DNA of 45,273 bases from a virus: the IMG/VR virus record IMGVR_UViG_3300050821_005745, positions 1 through 45,273 of that record; one strand, 5' to 3'. Position numbers and translations under genes: made by a program. Of this stretch, positions 16,101 through 22,286 are shown one piece after another. How positions within the stretch are numbered: position 1 is the first letter of the stretch; every line of letters begins with the position of its first letter. A model generated the notes under the pieces. It ran no database searches, had not been told where the DNA came from, and saw only the letters and a list, made by a program, of their open reading frames with translations.

Positions 16101-17881
16101 GCGCCTACGATTGCCGTCGTGATGTTGAGAGTGTCTTGAAGCACGAGGAGCGGGTTGAAAGTATTGAAGATGCCGCCCAGTTGCCCGTTAACACCCACGC
16201 CGCCCGGAGCGTCGTCGCCCTGCAAGCCGAGGGTATTGTTTGCTTGCTCCCCGACTTCGAGAGCAGCGATAGGGGAGTCGAAAGTTCCGTTGAAAAAATT
16301 GGAGCCGTCGTTTGCCCCGTCATTCGTGTCGTCGTTGAAAGCGGTCTGCAAGAAAGTGGTCAGCGACACCGCAGTCATCTGCCCAGCCCAGTCAAGGCTG
16401 TTGCCGAGGAACGCGCTGTGGTTGGACGGAAAGTAACCTCCAAACTCGATACCGTTGCGAGACGTGCCGAGCACGGATCGCTTCACGAAATAGGGAGTGA
16501 CATTCAGCCAGTTGGCACTGAAGGGACTGTTAGGCGGCGCTGTGTTTGCGCCGTCCTGCGGGTGCCACTTGACCAGATAAGCGCCGTCGCCGAAGTCGTC
16601 ATAAGTGCCGCTGACGCCGATGCTGTTGTTGCTGAAGACGAACCAAAAGTCGCCGTTCTTGTCGAGGAAGTTTGCTCTTGCCGTATAGCCTTGCCCTGCG
16701 TAGAGCACGCCTGCTGACACATCCGCGTCATAGGAAGTGGTTCTGGTTCCCGCAAAGTTAATGAAGAAGCCAGAAGACGTGAAGACGTTGCCGACTCCGT
16801 TCGAGTCAGGGCGTAGGAACACGCCGTTGAAAAGTGGGTCTGAGCATCCCCAGATACGGAAATAGTCTTCCGTATGAGCGCCAACCGCGCTGGTGGTTGT
16901 CAGGGTTAGTTGATCCTCGCCGAACAGTCCAGCACCCGCCACGACCTTGATGTGCGTGATGCCTTCCACACCGCCAGATAGATTTGTCGCGCCTGCTGTA
17001 GTGAAGGTGTCTGTTCCCGAACCGGAGGTGGTCACAGCGACCCTGCCGAACGTGGTGAAAATTTCTGGAAATGCCGCTGCGTAAGCTGCGACTGTGTAGG
17101 TGTGCGTGTGCAGCGTGATTGCGTCGGTTGATACAGTCGGTGCGCCCGAAGTTGTGTTGTCAACAGCGACCGTGATTGCGTTGCCGCCGAGACCGTGCCT
17201 TTGGCACGTCAGGGTGTAGGTGGACGCGCCTTCCGTCAAGGTGAGAGCCGCCTGCGCACTGCCGCCGAATGTCAGGTTGGTTCCGTCCGTCTCCTCGGTA
17301 ATCCACCAATATCCCTTCTCAGACATAGACCCAGCGGTGTCGATGGCAAAGCACGCTGGTTCGTCTTCCGAGACGGCAGCGAAGTAACGGTTCCCGTCAG
17401 CGGCGGGTCTGACTTTCTGGGTGTAACCTTCAAGGCTCTGAAGGGCGCGACCGAATCCAGTCAATGAGCCGAAACCAAACTCCAGTGAGGCATCGACGAT
17501 GAAGTGTCCGTTGCCGAAGGTTCCCGCAGTGGAAGAGCCTTCGTGAATCTTCCAGAGCACGCCGTGGTCGCTGGAGTCTGAGGCGCGGCTCGAATTCATG
17601 ATGTAGTAGTGGTTCTGGTCATCCTGCGCCCAGCCGATTGTTCCATCCTCGTGTGTGTCAGGATTGTCAACGAAGGAAGTTGGGTCGGTTCCCCACCAAC
17701 TGCTGCTGAAAATATCCAGCCCGGTCGTAAGATCGACCTTGGCAAAGCCCGGATTGAAATAGTTGAAGTACCAACCCTTCGTCGGATCGAGTTGGTCTAC
17801 GAAGACGGAGTACGCCCCGGTCGCGTCGTTCCAATCACGGAACGACTGAAGCTCAACGATAGATTTGATTGTCAGGGCCAT
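13193..17881 (-). CDS. Tail tip / host-specificity protein (1562 aa)
   Basis: Large central tail-tip protein that should contact the host surface and attach fibres, equivalent to lambda gpJ or RcGTA gp15. Residues of about 700-900 carry the putative phage tail protein domain (PF13550-like): YVEGYLLTSQVDAKSALQNLM, FVDIVYVDPTIDWQQNKQHKA, then ADVVEFVYQGVTYSMRITGN. The N-terminal 550 residues are beta-rich with propeller-like or carbohydrate-binding character. The C-terminal 450 contain fibronectin-like stretches (NIGGTRDMSGNLTIGWTRRTRY). It overlaps genes on both sides by 1-4 bp. It follows the separate hub gene 18087-19106, so the function is split across two genes. Confidence 0.85.
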   Translation of the reverse strand: MALTIKSIVELQSFRDWNDATGAYSVFVDQLDPTKGWYFNYFNPGFAKVDLTTGLDIFSSSWWGTDPTSFVDNPDTHEDGTIGWAQDDQNHYYIMNSSRASDSSDHGVLWKIHEGSSTAGTFGNGHFIVDASLEFGFGSLTGFGRALQSLEGYTQKVRPAADGNRYFAAVSEDEPACFAIDTAGSMSEKGYWWITEETDGTNLTFGGSAQAALTLTEGASTYTLTCQRHGLGGNAITVAVDNTTSGAPTVSTDAITLHTHTYTVAAYAAAFPEIFTTFGRVAVTTSGSGTDTFTTAGATNLSGGVEGITHIKVVAGAGLFGEDQLTLTTTSAVGAHTEDYFRIWGCSDPLFNGVFLRPDSNGVGNVFTSSGFFINFAGTRTTSYDADVSAGVLYAGQGYTARANFLDKNGDFWFVFSNNSIGVSGTYDDFGDGAYLVKWHPQDGANTAPPNSPFSANWLNVTPYFVKRSVLGTSRNGIEFGGYFPSNHSAFLGNSLDWAGQMTAVSLTTFLQTAFNDDTNDGANDGSNFFNGTFDSPIAALEVGEQANNTLGLQGDDAPGGVGVNGQLGGIFNTFNPLLVLQDTLNITTAIVGAGVPDPPTQQLRNGRNRSIASYSPWAGIAYKAPASDGYLMVAYEYIGSPAFLITLTEAATEYVEGYLLTSQVDAKSALQNLMAAFFLDVVESDFVLHFIPRGQNPSVLTIPENDLGLEADKAKLIETQVMPQELPRFVDIVYVDPTIDWQQNKQHKARSSRTVKTKQALTMNLPMVLDSTFARQIAEKALYLAWLERKPWAFNLFRPSYMVIDPADVVEFVYQGVTYSMRITGNTIGVNYGMQIQGVSEDPNNYTAVTVAGVDAGITTQNPIPLFPTFLFLRDLPYLQDSDAVADRSQTGYYMGMSAADSRWVGGVLYRSSDDTNFDSVDSSTARVWYGQLNNTLGDPPNLWTWDNVNTIDITVADSKNFVFAGTTDLNVLNGANVLIVGNEVVQYVNATQTSPGRYTLSRLLRGRRNTEQFAYGHGAVLDNPFAEDGAGIIAHISGTPTNSGEYALAIVAPFFSDSTVSGSTPGWTFFHQMGSPTSDQSAAIYTKALTDTTPQSFDVDYNAPHGGPYDWASMMILFKYPPTIVQTKDASAITNPAFTSPTRENNPLLVLVCGDVGGGLPTAITVSDTQGNQYKPLGLVSHLLDQGVYLAGFLATNTKPLVAGTDTVLLNFTPSTTQTIFLAELSFPQAQEIGFDPTTGMRRETSPLSLIDLERFYRGVTVGADITTVPDTDLTILANDLKPAFPVNIGGTRDMSGNLTIGWTRRTRYAGDWLNNTGNVPLNEDSEQYDIEILKAVNNYYLFTQQSVGGAGNGLVTNPNNLLLPIAGQAPVTLSGQGATGDIASETVSGASCFGAFDLYVDYEIVQNDLSDPGQTLPAWEISLSIPVGGLPTVLASASMGAGPVARTIAHYGATQFGSMGVDMNIVCQHTGGTGGVKMIVHAVWMTGAITDSPEIAHSESVVRTISWTPGTYDANGNPETAYSAADQTTDFGSTQPAVLVNVYQISTEVGRGFPGTATV

Positions 17882-18090
17882 TAGACTGTTCCATGTAAAT
17901 TCTTGTCAGGGAAAGCGTCGGGCAGCGTCGCCACGACGGCATCGACTGTCAGCACCGTCCCTGCGTCCATACCTGGAGTGCCGAGCGTGATGGTGTCGCC
18001 GGGATTCGGCGCACTTCCGGTGAAATTCACGCGCCAGATTTCCGGCACGTAGGGACTGACCGATTCCGCTGCTCTAAGCACCAGCTTCAT
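17881..18090 (-). CDS. Small tail-associated hypothetical protein
   Basis: Protein of 69 residues, largely beta (EIWRVNFTGSAPNPGDTITLG, DAGTVLTVDAVVATLPDAF). I do not recognise it. It is wedged between the hub gene and the tip gene with overlaps at both ends (ATGA with the upstream gene, TAATG with the downstream one). It is therefore a genuine member of the tail operon and probably a small tip component or assembly factor. Confidence 0.75.
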   Translation of the reverse strand: MKLVLRAAESVSPYVPEIWRVNFTGSAPNPGDTITLGTPGMDAGTVLTVDAVVATLPDAFPDKNLHGTV

Positions 18091-19106
18091 GCCATTCCCC
18101 CGTTAACCTGCGAGACATCGACCTGCGTCGCGTAGTCGAGTCCGGCGCGTTGGCAGATGTCCTTGATCACATCGCCCAGCTTTGCGGATGTCGGAATTCC
18201 CGTGTCGCCCACGCCGAACTGCACGAGAGCCTGGATGTTCGGGATGCGGTTCCCGAAGTCCGAGAGCAGCATGTCTTCCCACACCGCGTAGATGATTCCC
18301 CGGAAGCCCGGCGTGATCGTCGTTCCTTCAGCGCCTTGGATCAGCGGATCGGGGTTCTGTGTATTCGTGCCGTTATAGATCGTCGGCGCGGGGTAAGTTG
18401 AAATCGGCGACTCCGTCCAGATCACAGCGCCCACGCCGCCGAGGATTGGATCGTTGGTGCTTGCGCCCTGCCCGGTGTAGTTAGGCGCTACGGGATTAGG
18501 CCATGGCGGTGTCGAACTTCCGCTCGTTCCACCCTGAATAGCTGTTTCCAAGTTTCCGTGAGAGTCAACGATTGTCTGTCCAAGCGTATAGGCTGTGTTG
18601 GGTTGCCACGTGCCGATGTCGGCGCTGAGAATGTCGTAGGCGATCTTGGCGTCGAACCAAACCTTGAGGATGTTTCCTGTCCAGACATCCGATGTCAGAC
18701 CGAACGACTCGCCGAACGCACAGGCGAACGACGCGGTGTAGGTGTACGTGGTGCTTGAGTACGAAGGCCCACCCTTTGAGCTTTGCTTCGTAGTCTTGGA
18801 ATGCTCCACCAAGCCCGGCGACCAGATGATGTTCCCGGCGAATCGGTACGCGCCCCAGCCGATGGGGATCGGCGCTCCGTTCGTCGAAGTTGAAACCGTA
18901 AGGTCATTGAGTCGAGGCCCAACCTGATTCGGCAAGTGGATCGGAAACAGGATCGACCCCAGCGCGGTGCCAATCGTGAAGCCCAGCGACGCGCCGAAGA
19001 TCGCGGCTGCGCCTTGTGTGGCGAACAGTCCGGCGATTGGCGGTACGAAGGCGAACAGCAGCGCCGTGCCGACAGCGAATCCGATTGCGAGTGCGATCCT
19101 TGCCAT
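18087..19106 (-). CDS. Tail tip hub protein, N-terminal module
   Basis: Protein of 339 residues. It starts with a hydrophobic glycine- and alanine-rich segment (IALAIGFAVGTALLFAFVPPIAGLFATQGAAAIFGASLGFTIGTALGSILF) that could insert into a membrane. The block GPRLNDLTVSTSTNGAPIPIGWGAYRFAGNIIW follows, which is characteristic of tail-tip proteins next to NlpC/P60 genes. The hydrophobic segment may act during DNA entry. With the 1562-residue protein it probably forms the tail tip that is encoded by one gene in other phages. GGAG motifs in the upstream small gene provide the ribosome-binding site. Confidence 0.75.
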   Translation of the reverse strand: MARIALAIGFAVGTALLFAFVPPIAGLFATQGAAAIFGASLGFTIGTALGSILFPIHLPNQVGPRLNDLTVSTSTNGAPIPIGWGAYRFAGNIIWSPGLVEHSKTTKQSSKGGPSYSSTTYTYTASFACAFGESFGLTSDVWTGNILKVWFDAKIAYDILSADIGTWQPNTAYTLGQTIVDSHGNLETAIQGGTSGSSTPPWPNPVAPNYTGQGASTNDPILGGVGAVIWTESPISTYPAPTIYNGTNTQNPDPLIQGAEGTTITPGFRGIIYAVWEDMLLSDFGNRIPNIQALVQFGVGDTGIPTSAKLGDVIKDICQRAGLDYATQVDVSQVNGGMA

Positions 19107-19228
19107 TACTTTTTCTCCTGCTCCTTCTTGAGCAACATCTGCTCACGCAGAAGGCGGGTGGTCACCATCCACCCCTTCAGAAACTCGATCCAGCGATCCT
19201 TTGGGTTCGTTGCTAAGTTGATCCTCAT
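19106..19228 (-). CDS. 40-residue hypothetical protein
   Basis: A short gene of 40 codons: it starts MRINLATNPKDRWIEF and ends with a basic helix QMLLKKEQEKK. It overlaps the NlpC/P60 stop by 3 bp (ATGA context) and its TAA overlaps the next ATG (TAATG), so it fills the gap exactly. Its 3' end contains the GGAG motifs that serve the hub gene. Function unknown; the exact fit between coupled genes is the main evidence. Confidence 0.7.
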   Translation of the reverse strand: MRINLATNPKDRWIEFLKGWMVTTRLLREQMLLKKEQEKK

Positions 19229-19674
19229 TCTTCTGTCCCCGGAAACTCGAAGCAGCCTTCGATGCGCTTCAGCCACTTCCTGTCTAATACGTGCTCCACG
19301 ACCTTGTCGCTCACAACGTAGGCGTGGATCATTCCGAGGCCGCCTTGCAGGCTGGTCACGATTGCCACGTGGCAGGGAACCGAAGGCACGCGCAGCGTGA
19401 TCATGTCGCCCGGCTGCATCTGGTCGATGGGCTTCTCGATCAGGCGTCGTTGCGCTTCCTCATGCACGAAGCGGTCAAGCGGCTGCGAACTGTAGTTAGC
19501 GTTGTCCATCGCCTTGAACGGCTTGCCGTTCTTGTCCACCAGATGAAGCTCATCGCCGACCATCAGCGGTAAGCCGACGCAGTCGCAGGCATGACCCTTG
19601 ATGCGTCCTTGGTGCTGGAACGGCGTGCCGAGGTACTCGCGTGCCGTCTCTTGAATTTGTTCTCTCGTAGCCAT
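19225..19674 (-). CDS. NlpC/P60 family cysteine peptidase of the tail tip
   Basis: Cell-wall peptidase of 149 residues, equivalent in position to RcGTA gp14, probably mounted on the tail tip to cut peptide cross-links during DNA entry. The nucleophile Cys32 lies in HACDCVGLPL, matching the DCxGL signature. His102 (PCHVAIVT) is the expected base and His117 is a further candidate. The ATG at 19674 overlaps the endolysin stop, and the longer upstream frame is an antisense-style extension. The family assignment is firm. The target peptide bond is not known. Confidence 0.85.
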   Translation of the reverse strand: MATREQIQETAREYLGTPFQHQGRIKGHACDCVGLPLMVGDELHLVDKNGKPFKAMDNANYSSQPLDRFVHEEAQRRLIEKPIDQMQPGDMITLRVPSVPCHVAIVTSLQGGLGMIHAYVVSDKVVEHVLDRKWLKRIEGCFEFPGTEE

Positions 19675-20111
19675 CAGTTTGCCTCTTGGAATTCCTGCTC
19701 CTCGGCGACACGACGACGAAGCAGCCCAGCCACAACCACGCCGCCTGCGTGATCCCACTTCTCAAACTCTTTCGCCGCGTCTTCCATGTCGCCTGCGTTC
19801 ACCAACTTGAGCAGCGTGCTCGACTTGAAGTTCCCGGCTCCGCAGTTGAAGCAAAAATCTACGAGGCCGTCGAATTCCCCTTGGCTCAGCGGCACCTTCA
19901 CGATGTTGTTCACCACGAACACCGCCCAGTTGATGTCGTTCTCCAGCCACTCCTCGGCTTGCGCCTGTGAGCAGGTCATACCCTCGGTCACGCCCAGCGT
20001 GTGTCCATAGCCGATAGTCCACTTGCCGACCGAGTCTTGGTAAGCAGTGAGCCTCAAGCCTTCAAAGCTTTCGGTTAGGCTTAGTCCGCTTTTGCTGTAC
20101 GTCATTCCCAT
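19674..20111 (-). CDS. Endolysin, GH24 lysozyme (T4/P22 type)
   Basis: Muramidase that cleaves the glycan strands of peptidoglycan, either for host lysis or at the tail tip. With the ATG at 20111 (AAGGA 8 bp upstream) it has 145 residues. The GH24 triad Glu17, Asp26 and Thr32 (SFEGLRLTAYQDSVGKWTIGYGHT) has exactly the spacing of T4 lysozyme (E11, D20, T26). No signal peptide is seen, so export would need a holin. It is unusual to find it between DUF2163 and NlpC/P60 tail genes rather than beside holin genes, so it may be a virion-associated lysin. Confidence 0.9.
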   Translation of the reverse strand: MGMTYSKSGLSLTESFEGLRLTAYQDSVGKWTIGYGHTLGVTEGMTCSQAQAEEWLENDINWAVFVVNNIVKVPLSQGEFDGLVDFCFNCGAGNFKSSTLLKLVNAGDMEDAAKEFEKWDHAGGVVVAGLLRRRVAEEQEFQEAN

Positions 20112-20388
20112 ACTTATCGTCCTTCGCTGCCTGCCACTCCCACGGCTCGACATGCTTGATGCCGCAGTCGCGGAGGAATTTCTCGTCCGAGTAGTTCACG
20201 TCCATCGGCTGTTCGCCGAACACAACGCCCAAGCCTTCGAGAATTTCCTTAAGCTTCTGTTCGTCCCAAACCTTGTTTATCTGGTTGCGGTGCGCGTAGC
20301 ACACAATGACGTCTTCAAGGGAGTCATCCCAAACATGCACGAGGCGCTCAGTCGCTCCGCAAACAACGCAGCAGTAGCTATCGGGCAT
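20062..20388 (-). CDS. Small zinc-binding-like hypothetical protein
   Basis: Protein of 108 residues starting MPDSYCCVVCGATERL, with CVVC and a later CYAH pair that could hold one zinc ion. The C-terminal half is charged and helical and ends in a basic tail. GAGGGA 8 bp before the ATG at 20388 supports this start rather than one 33 bp upstream. It overlaps the endolysin start by 50 bp, an unusually long overlap. Function unknown. Confidence 0.65.
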   Translation of the reverse strand: MPDSYCCVVCGATERLVHVWDDSLEDVIVCYAHRNQINKVWDEQKLKEILEGLGVVFGEQPMDVNYSDEKFLRDCGIKHVEPWEWQAAKDDKYGNDVQQKRTKPNRKL

Positions 20389-20644
20389 CCTCGTATTCCC
20401 TCGCCGTGATCGTTCGTCCATCGGCGAAGGTGATCATTGGCTGCACTGGATGCGACTTGCATCCGTATCTCGGGGCGGATTCCAACCACTGAGTCCCGTA
20501 CACTCCCATTCGAGGAATGTTGATAACGACTTCTTCCACCGCGTCTGTGCAACTCATGTCGGCAGGCTTGCCGCACTTGCAGAAGTGCAAATCCTCTGCG
20601 GGTGTGATCGTCGTGCGCTTGTTCTCGATGGTTTCCATAATCAC
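20378..20644 (-). CDS. Small cysteine-containing hypothetical protein
   Basis: Protein of 88 residues (GTG at 20644, or 86 from the ATG at 20638). It contains CKCGKPADMSC and a later YGCKSHPV, a possible zinc site of four cysteines with a histidine. It lies between DUF2163 and a second cysteine-bearing protein, overlapping both. Both proteins end with similar amphipathic segments, so they may be remnants of a duplication, but identity is low. Function unknown. Confidence 0.65.
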   Translation of the reverse strand: MIMETIENKRTTITPAEDLHFCKCGKPADMSCTDAVEEVVINIPRMGVYGTQWLESAPRYGCKSHPVQPMITFADGRTITAREYEDAR

Positions 20645-21579
20645 TTCGCGTTCGGGTACAGCAGGATCAAATCTTGTCCGGGGATGAACGGCTCACCACG
20701 GAAGTTCACGATGTTGTTAAATTTGTTGTTGCAGTCGTCCGTCGTCTTGTTGCAGCCCGGCTCAATCGTGAATGTGTCCGAGGCGCTCGGCTGGTATGGC
20801 AGAGGCAGGTACATCGTCAGCGTCGTGCCGTCCCAGCTTTTAATTTCAAAAGTGAAGTTGCTCAGCACCCCGCTGGTGAAGTGGATGATCCCATCGCTGA
20901 ACCAGCCTGCCGGAGCCGGAGTCGTTGGCGTCGCGCTTCCCACCATCGTCAAGCCAGAATTAGGCGTGATGTGAACCGCGTCCGGTGACGAAGCAACCGA
21001 TCCACTTTGCCGATACGTCGCTGCGTTCAACATGCAGAGGTAGTGGCTGGTCGCGTCGATCACGTCCGCGCCGCCTGATCCGCCGCCCGGATTCGAGAAC
21101 AGTTCAGCCCGGCAGAGAGGCCCGTACAGTTCGCCGATGATCGTCGTTAGCTGCTGTGTCAGTCCGCGAATCTCGGCAGTGAACACGCCGTTCGCCATCT
21201 TGATTTCGCCTGTGGTGCCAGAGCGCAGCTTGATGTCGCCCATCGTCAGGTCGTTGTAGTTCACGACATAGATGCTGATGTTGGCGTTGTCCCACAGACC
21301 ACTTCGCACGTCCGCCTCGGTGATCGAGTCCGCTTGTAGGAACCCAGTGACTTCGAGGTTGTCCGGCGTCGCGTCCGACTTGGAAGCGTTCGCCGTATTG
21401 GTCATGCCCGACCCAGCGAGATAGGTCACTGTGTTCACGCCATCGCTGTAGGTGATGTCTTGGTCGTGCGTCGTGAAACCGAAGATGGTTCCGTCTTGAC
21501 GCACCACTTTCCACAGCATGGCGAGGGTTGTCGTGCCAAGCCCGAAGTGGTTCATCAGCGATGTGGAAATGCTCTTCAT
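20641..21579 (-). CDS. DUF2163 tail hub protein (RcGTA gp13-like)
   Basis: Tail-tip hub component of 312 residues, belonging to the DUF2163 / phage BR0599 family. The first half includes WKVVRQDGTIFGFTTHDQDITY, and a typical C-terminal signature is CNKTTDDCNNKFNNIVNFRGEPFIPG. In the Rhodobacter gene-transfer agent this protein (gp13) carries an iron-sulphur cluster bound by cysteines. Cysteines are present here too, in PLCRAEL, HYLCMLN and the C-terminal CNKTTDDC. The ATG at 21579 overlaps the DUF2460 stop (TAATG). Confidence 0.85.
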   Translation of the reverse strand: MKSISTSLMNHFGLGTTTLAMLWKVVRQDGTIFGFTTHDQDITYSDGVNTVTYLAGSGMTNTANASKSDATPDNLEVTGFLQADSITEADVRSGLWDNANISIYVVNYNDLTMGDIKLRSGTTGEIKMANGVFTAEIRGLTQQLTTIIGELYGPLCRAELFSNPGGGSGGADVIDATSHYLCMLNAATYRQSGSVASSPDAVHITPNSGLTMVGSATPTTPAPAGWFSDGIIHFTSGVLSNFTFEIKSWDGTTLTMYLPLPYQPSASDTFTIEPGCNKTTDDCNNKFNNIVNFRGEPFIPGQDLILLYPNAK

Positions 21580-22286
21580 TAGTCTCCGCTCTGTCCCGGT
21601 TCGATTCGAATCTCGATGATGTTCACCTGCGACCACGTGACCAGAGCCGCGCCGCCATGCACGTCCGACTCAAGCACCTGCGCGTTGGTCATGTCGTCGA
21701 TGTCGAAGCGTACGGGGAAGTGGAACTGCCCGTCCGCCGTGATGATGTGTCCCGCTGCCGGAGGAGTCGTGAAAGTCACGACGCCCGTGGTCTGATCCAG
21801 CGTGTATTGGTATCCGCCGCCCACGAGGTATCCGGGGCTGTGCGTCTGGAGCACGGCGTTGTCGTAGACATTCACCGTGTCGGTCAGACTGTTGCCTTGG
21901 AAATCTTTGACCAGCGAAGTGATCGGCTTGTTGATAATCCGGTTGTAAGTCCGCGTGTTGGTGGTGTACTGCTTCTGAAGCTGGAACGTCGTCGTGGTTC
22001 CGTCGCCCGTGCCGATGACCGATCCGGCGAAGCTGTAGTCCAGCGCCCAGAACAGACGCCATGGATCAGCCTTGCCGCCGACGTTCTGGAAGAAGTTGTA
22101 GACGTTCTCGAATTCGGCTTGCGGTCTGTCGTTCAGCAATAGCTGCCACATGCCGCGAGACTGCACCCAGTTGCGGTTGCGGTTCTCAAAGCCCGAGAAG
22201 CCTGCGTTCACGAAAGTGTTGAACGCCGCGCCGCCTGTGCTGGTGAAGCCAATCGTCCTTGGAAATTCTGTTTCGAAAAATGGCAT
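21579..22286 (-). CDS. DUF2460 distal tail protein (RcGTA gp12-like)
   Basis: Distal tail protein of 235 residues that should join the tail tube to the tip hub. The DUF2460 pattern is clear: FPRTIGFTSTGGAAFNTFVNAGFSGFENRNRNW near the N-terminus, then LNDRPQAEFENVYNFFQNVGGKADPWRLFWALDY, and a C-terminal segment FPVRFDIDDMTNAQVLESDVHGGAALVTWSQVNIIEI. In this family the gene always precedes DUF2163, as it does here. Its start codon directly follows the tape-measure stop. Confidence 0.9.
   Translation of the reverse strand: MPFFETEFPRTIGFTSTGGAAFNTFVNAGFSGFENRNRNWVQSRGMWQLLLNDRPQAEFENVYNFFQNVGGKADPWRLFWALDYSFAGSVIGTGDGTTTTFQLQKQYTTNTRTYNRIINKPITSLVKDFQGNSLTDTVNVYDNAVLQTHSPGYLVGGGYQYTLDQTTGVVTFTTPPAAGHIITADGQFHFPVRFDIDDMTNAQVLESDVHGGAALVTWSQVNIIEIRIEPGQSGD

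Noticed and set aside
15638-16717. Open frame of 359 codons on the plus strand
   Set aside because: It is antisense to the tail-tip gene, with no ribosome-binding site and no family-like sequence.
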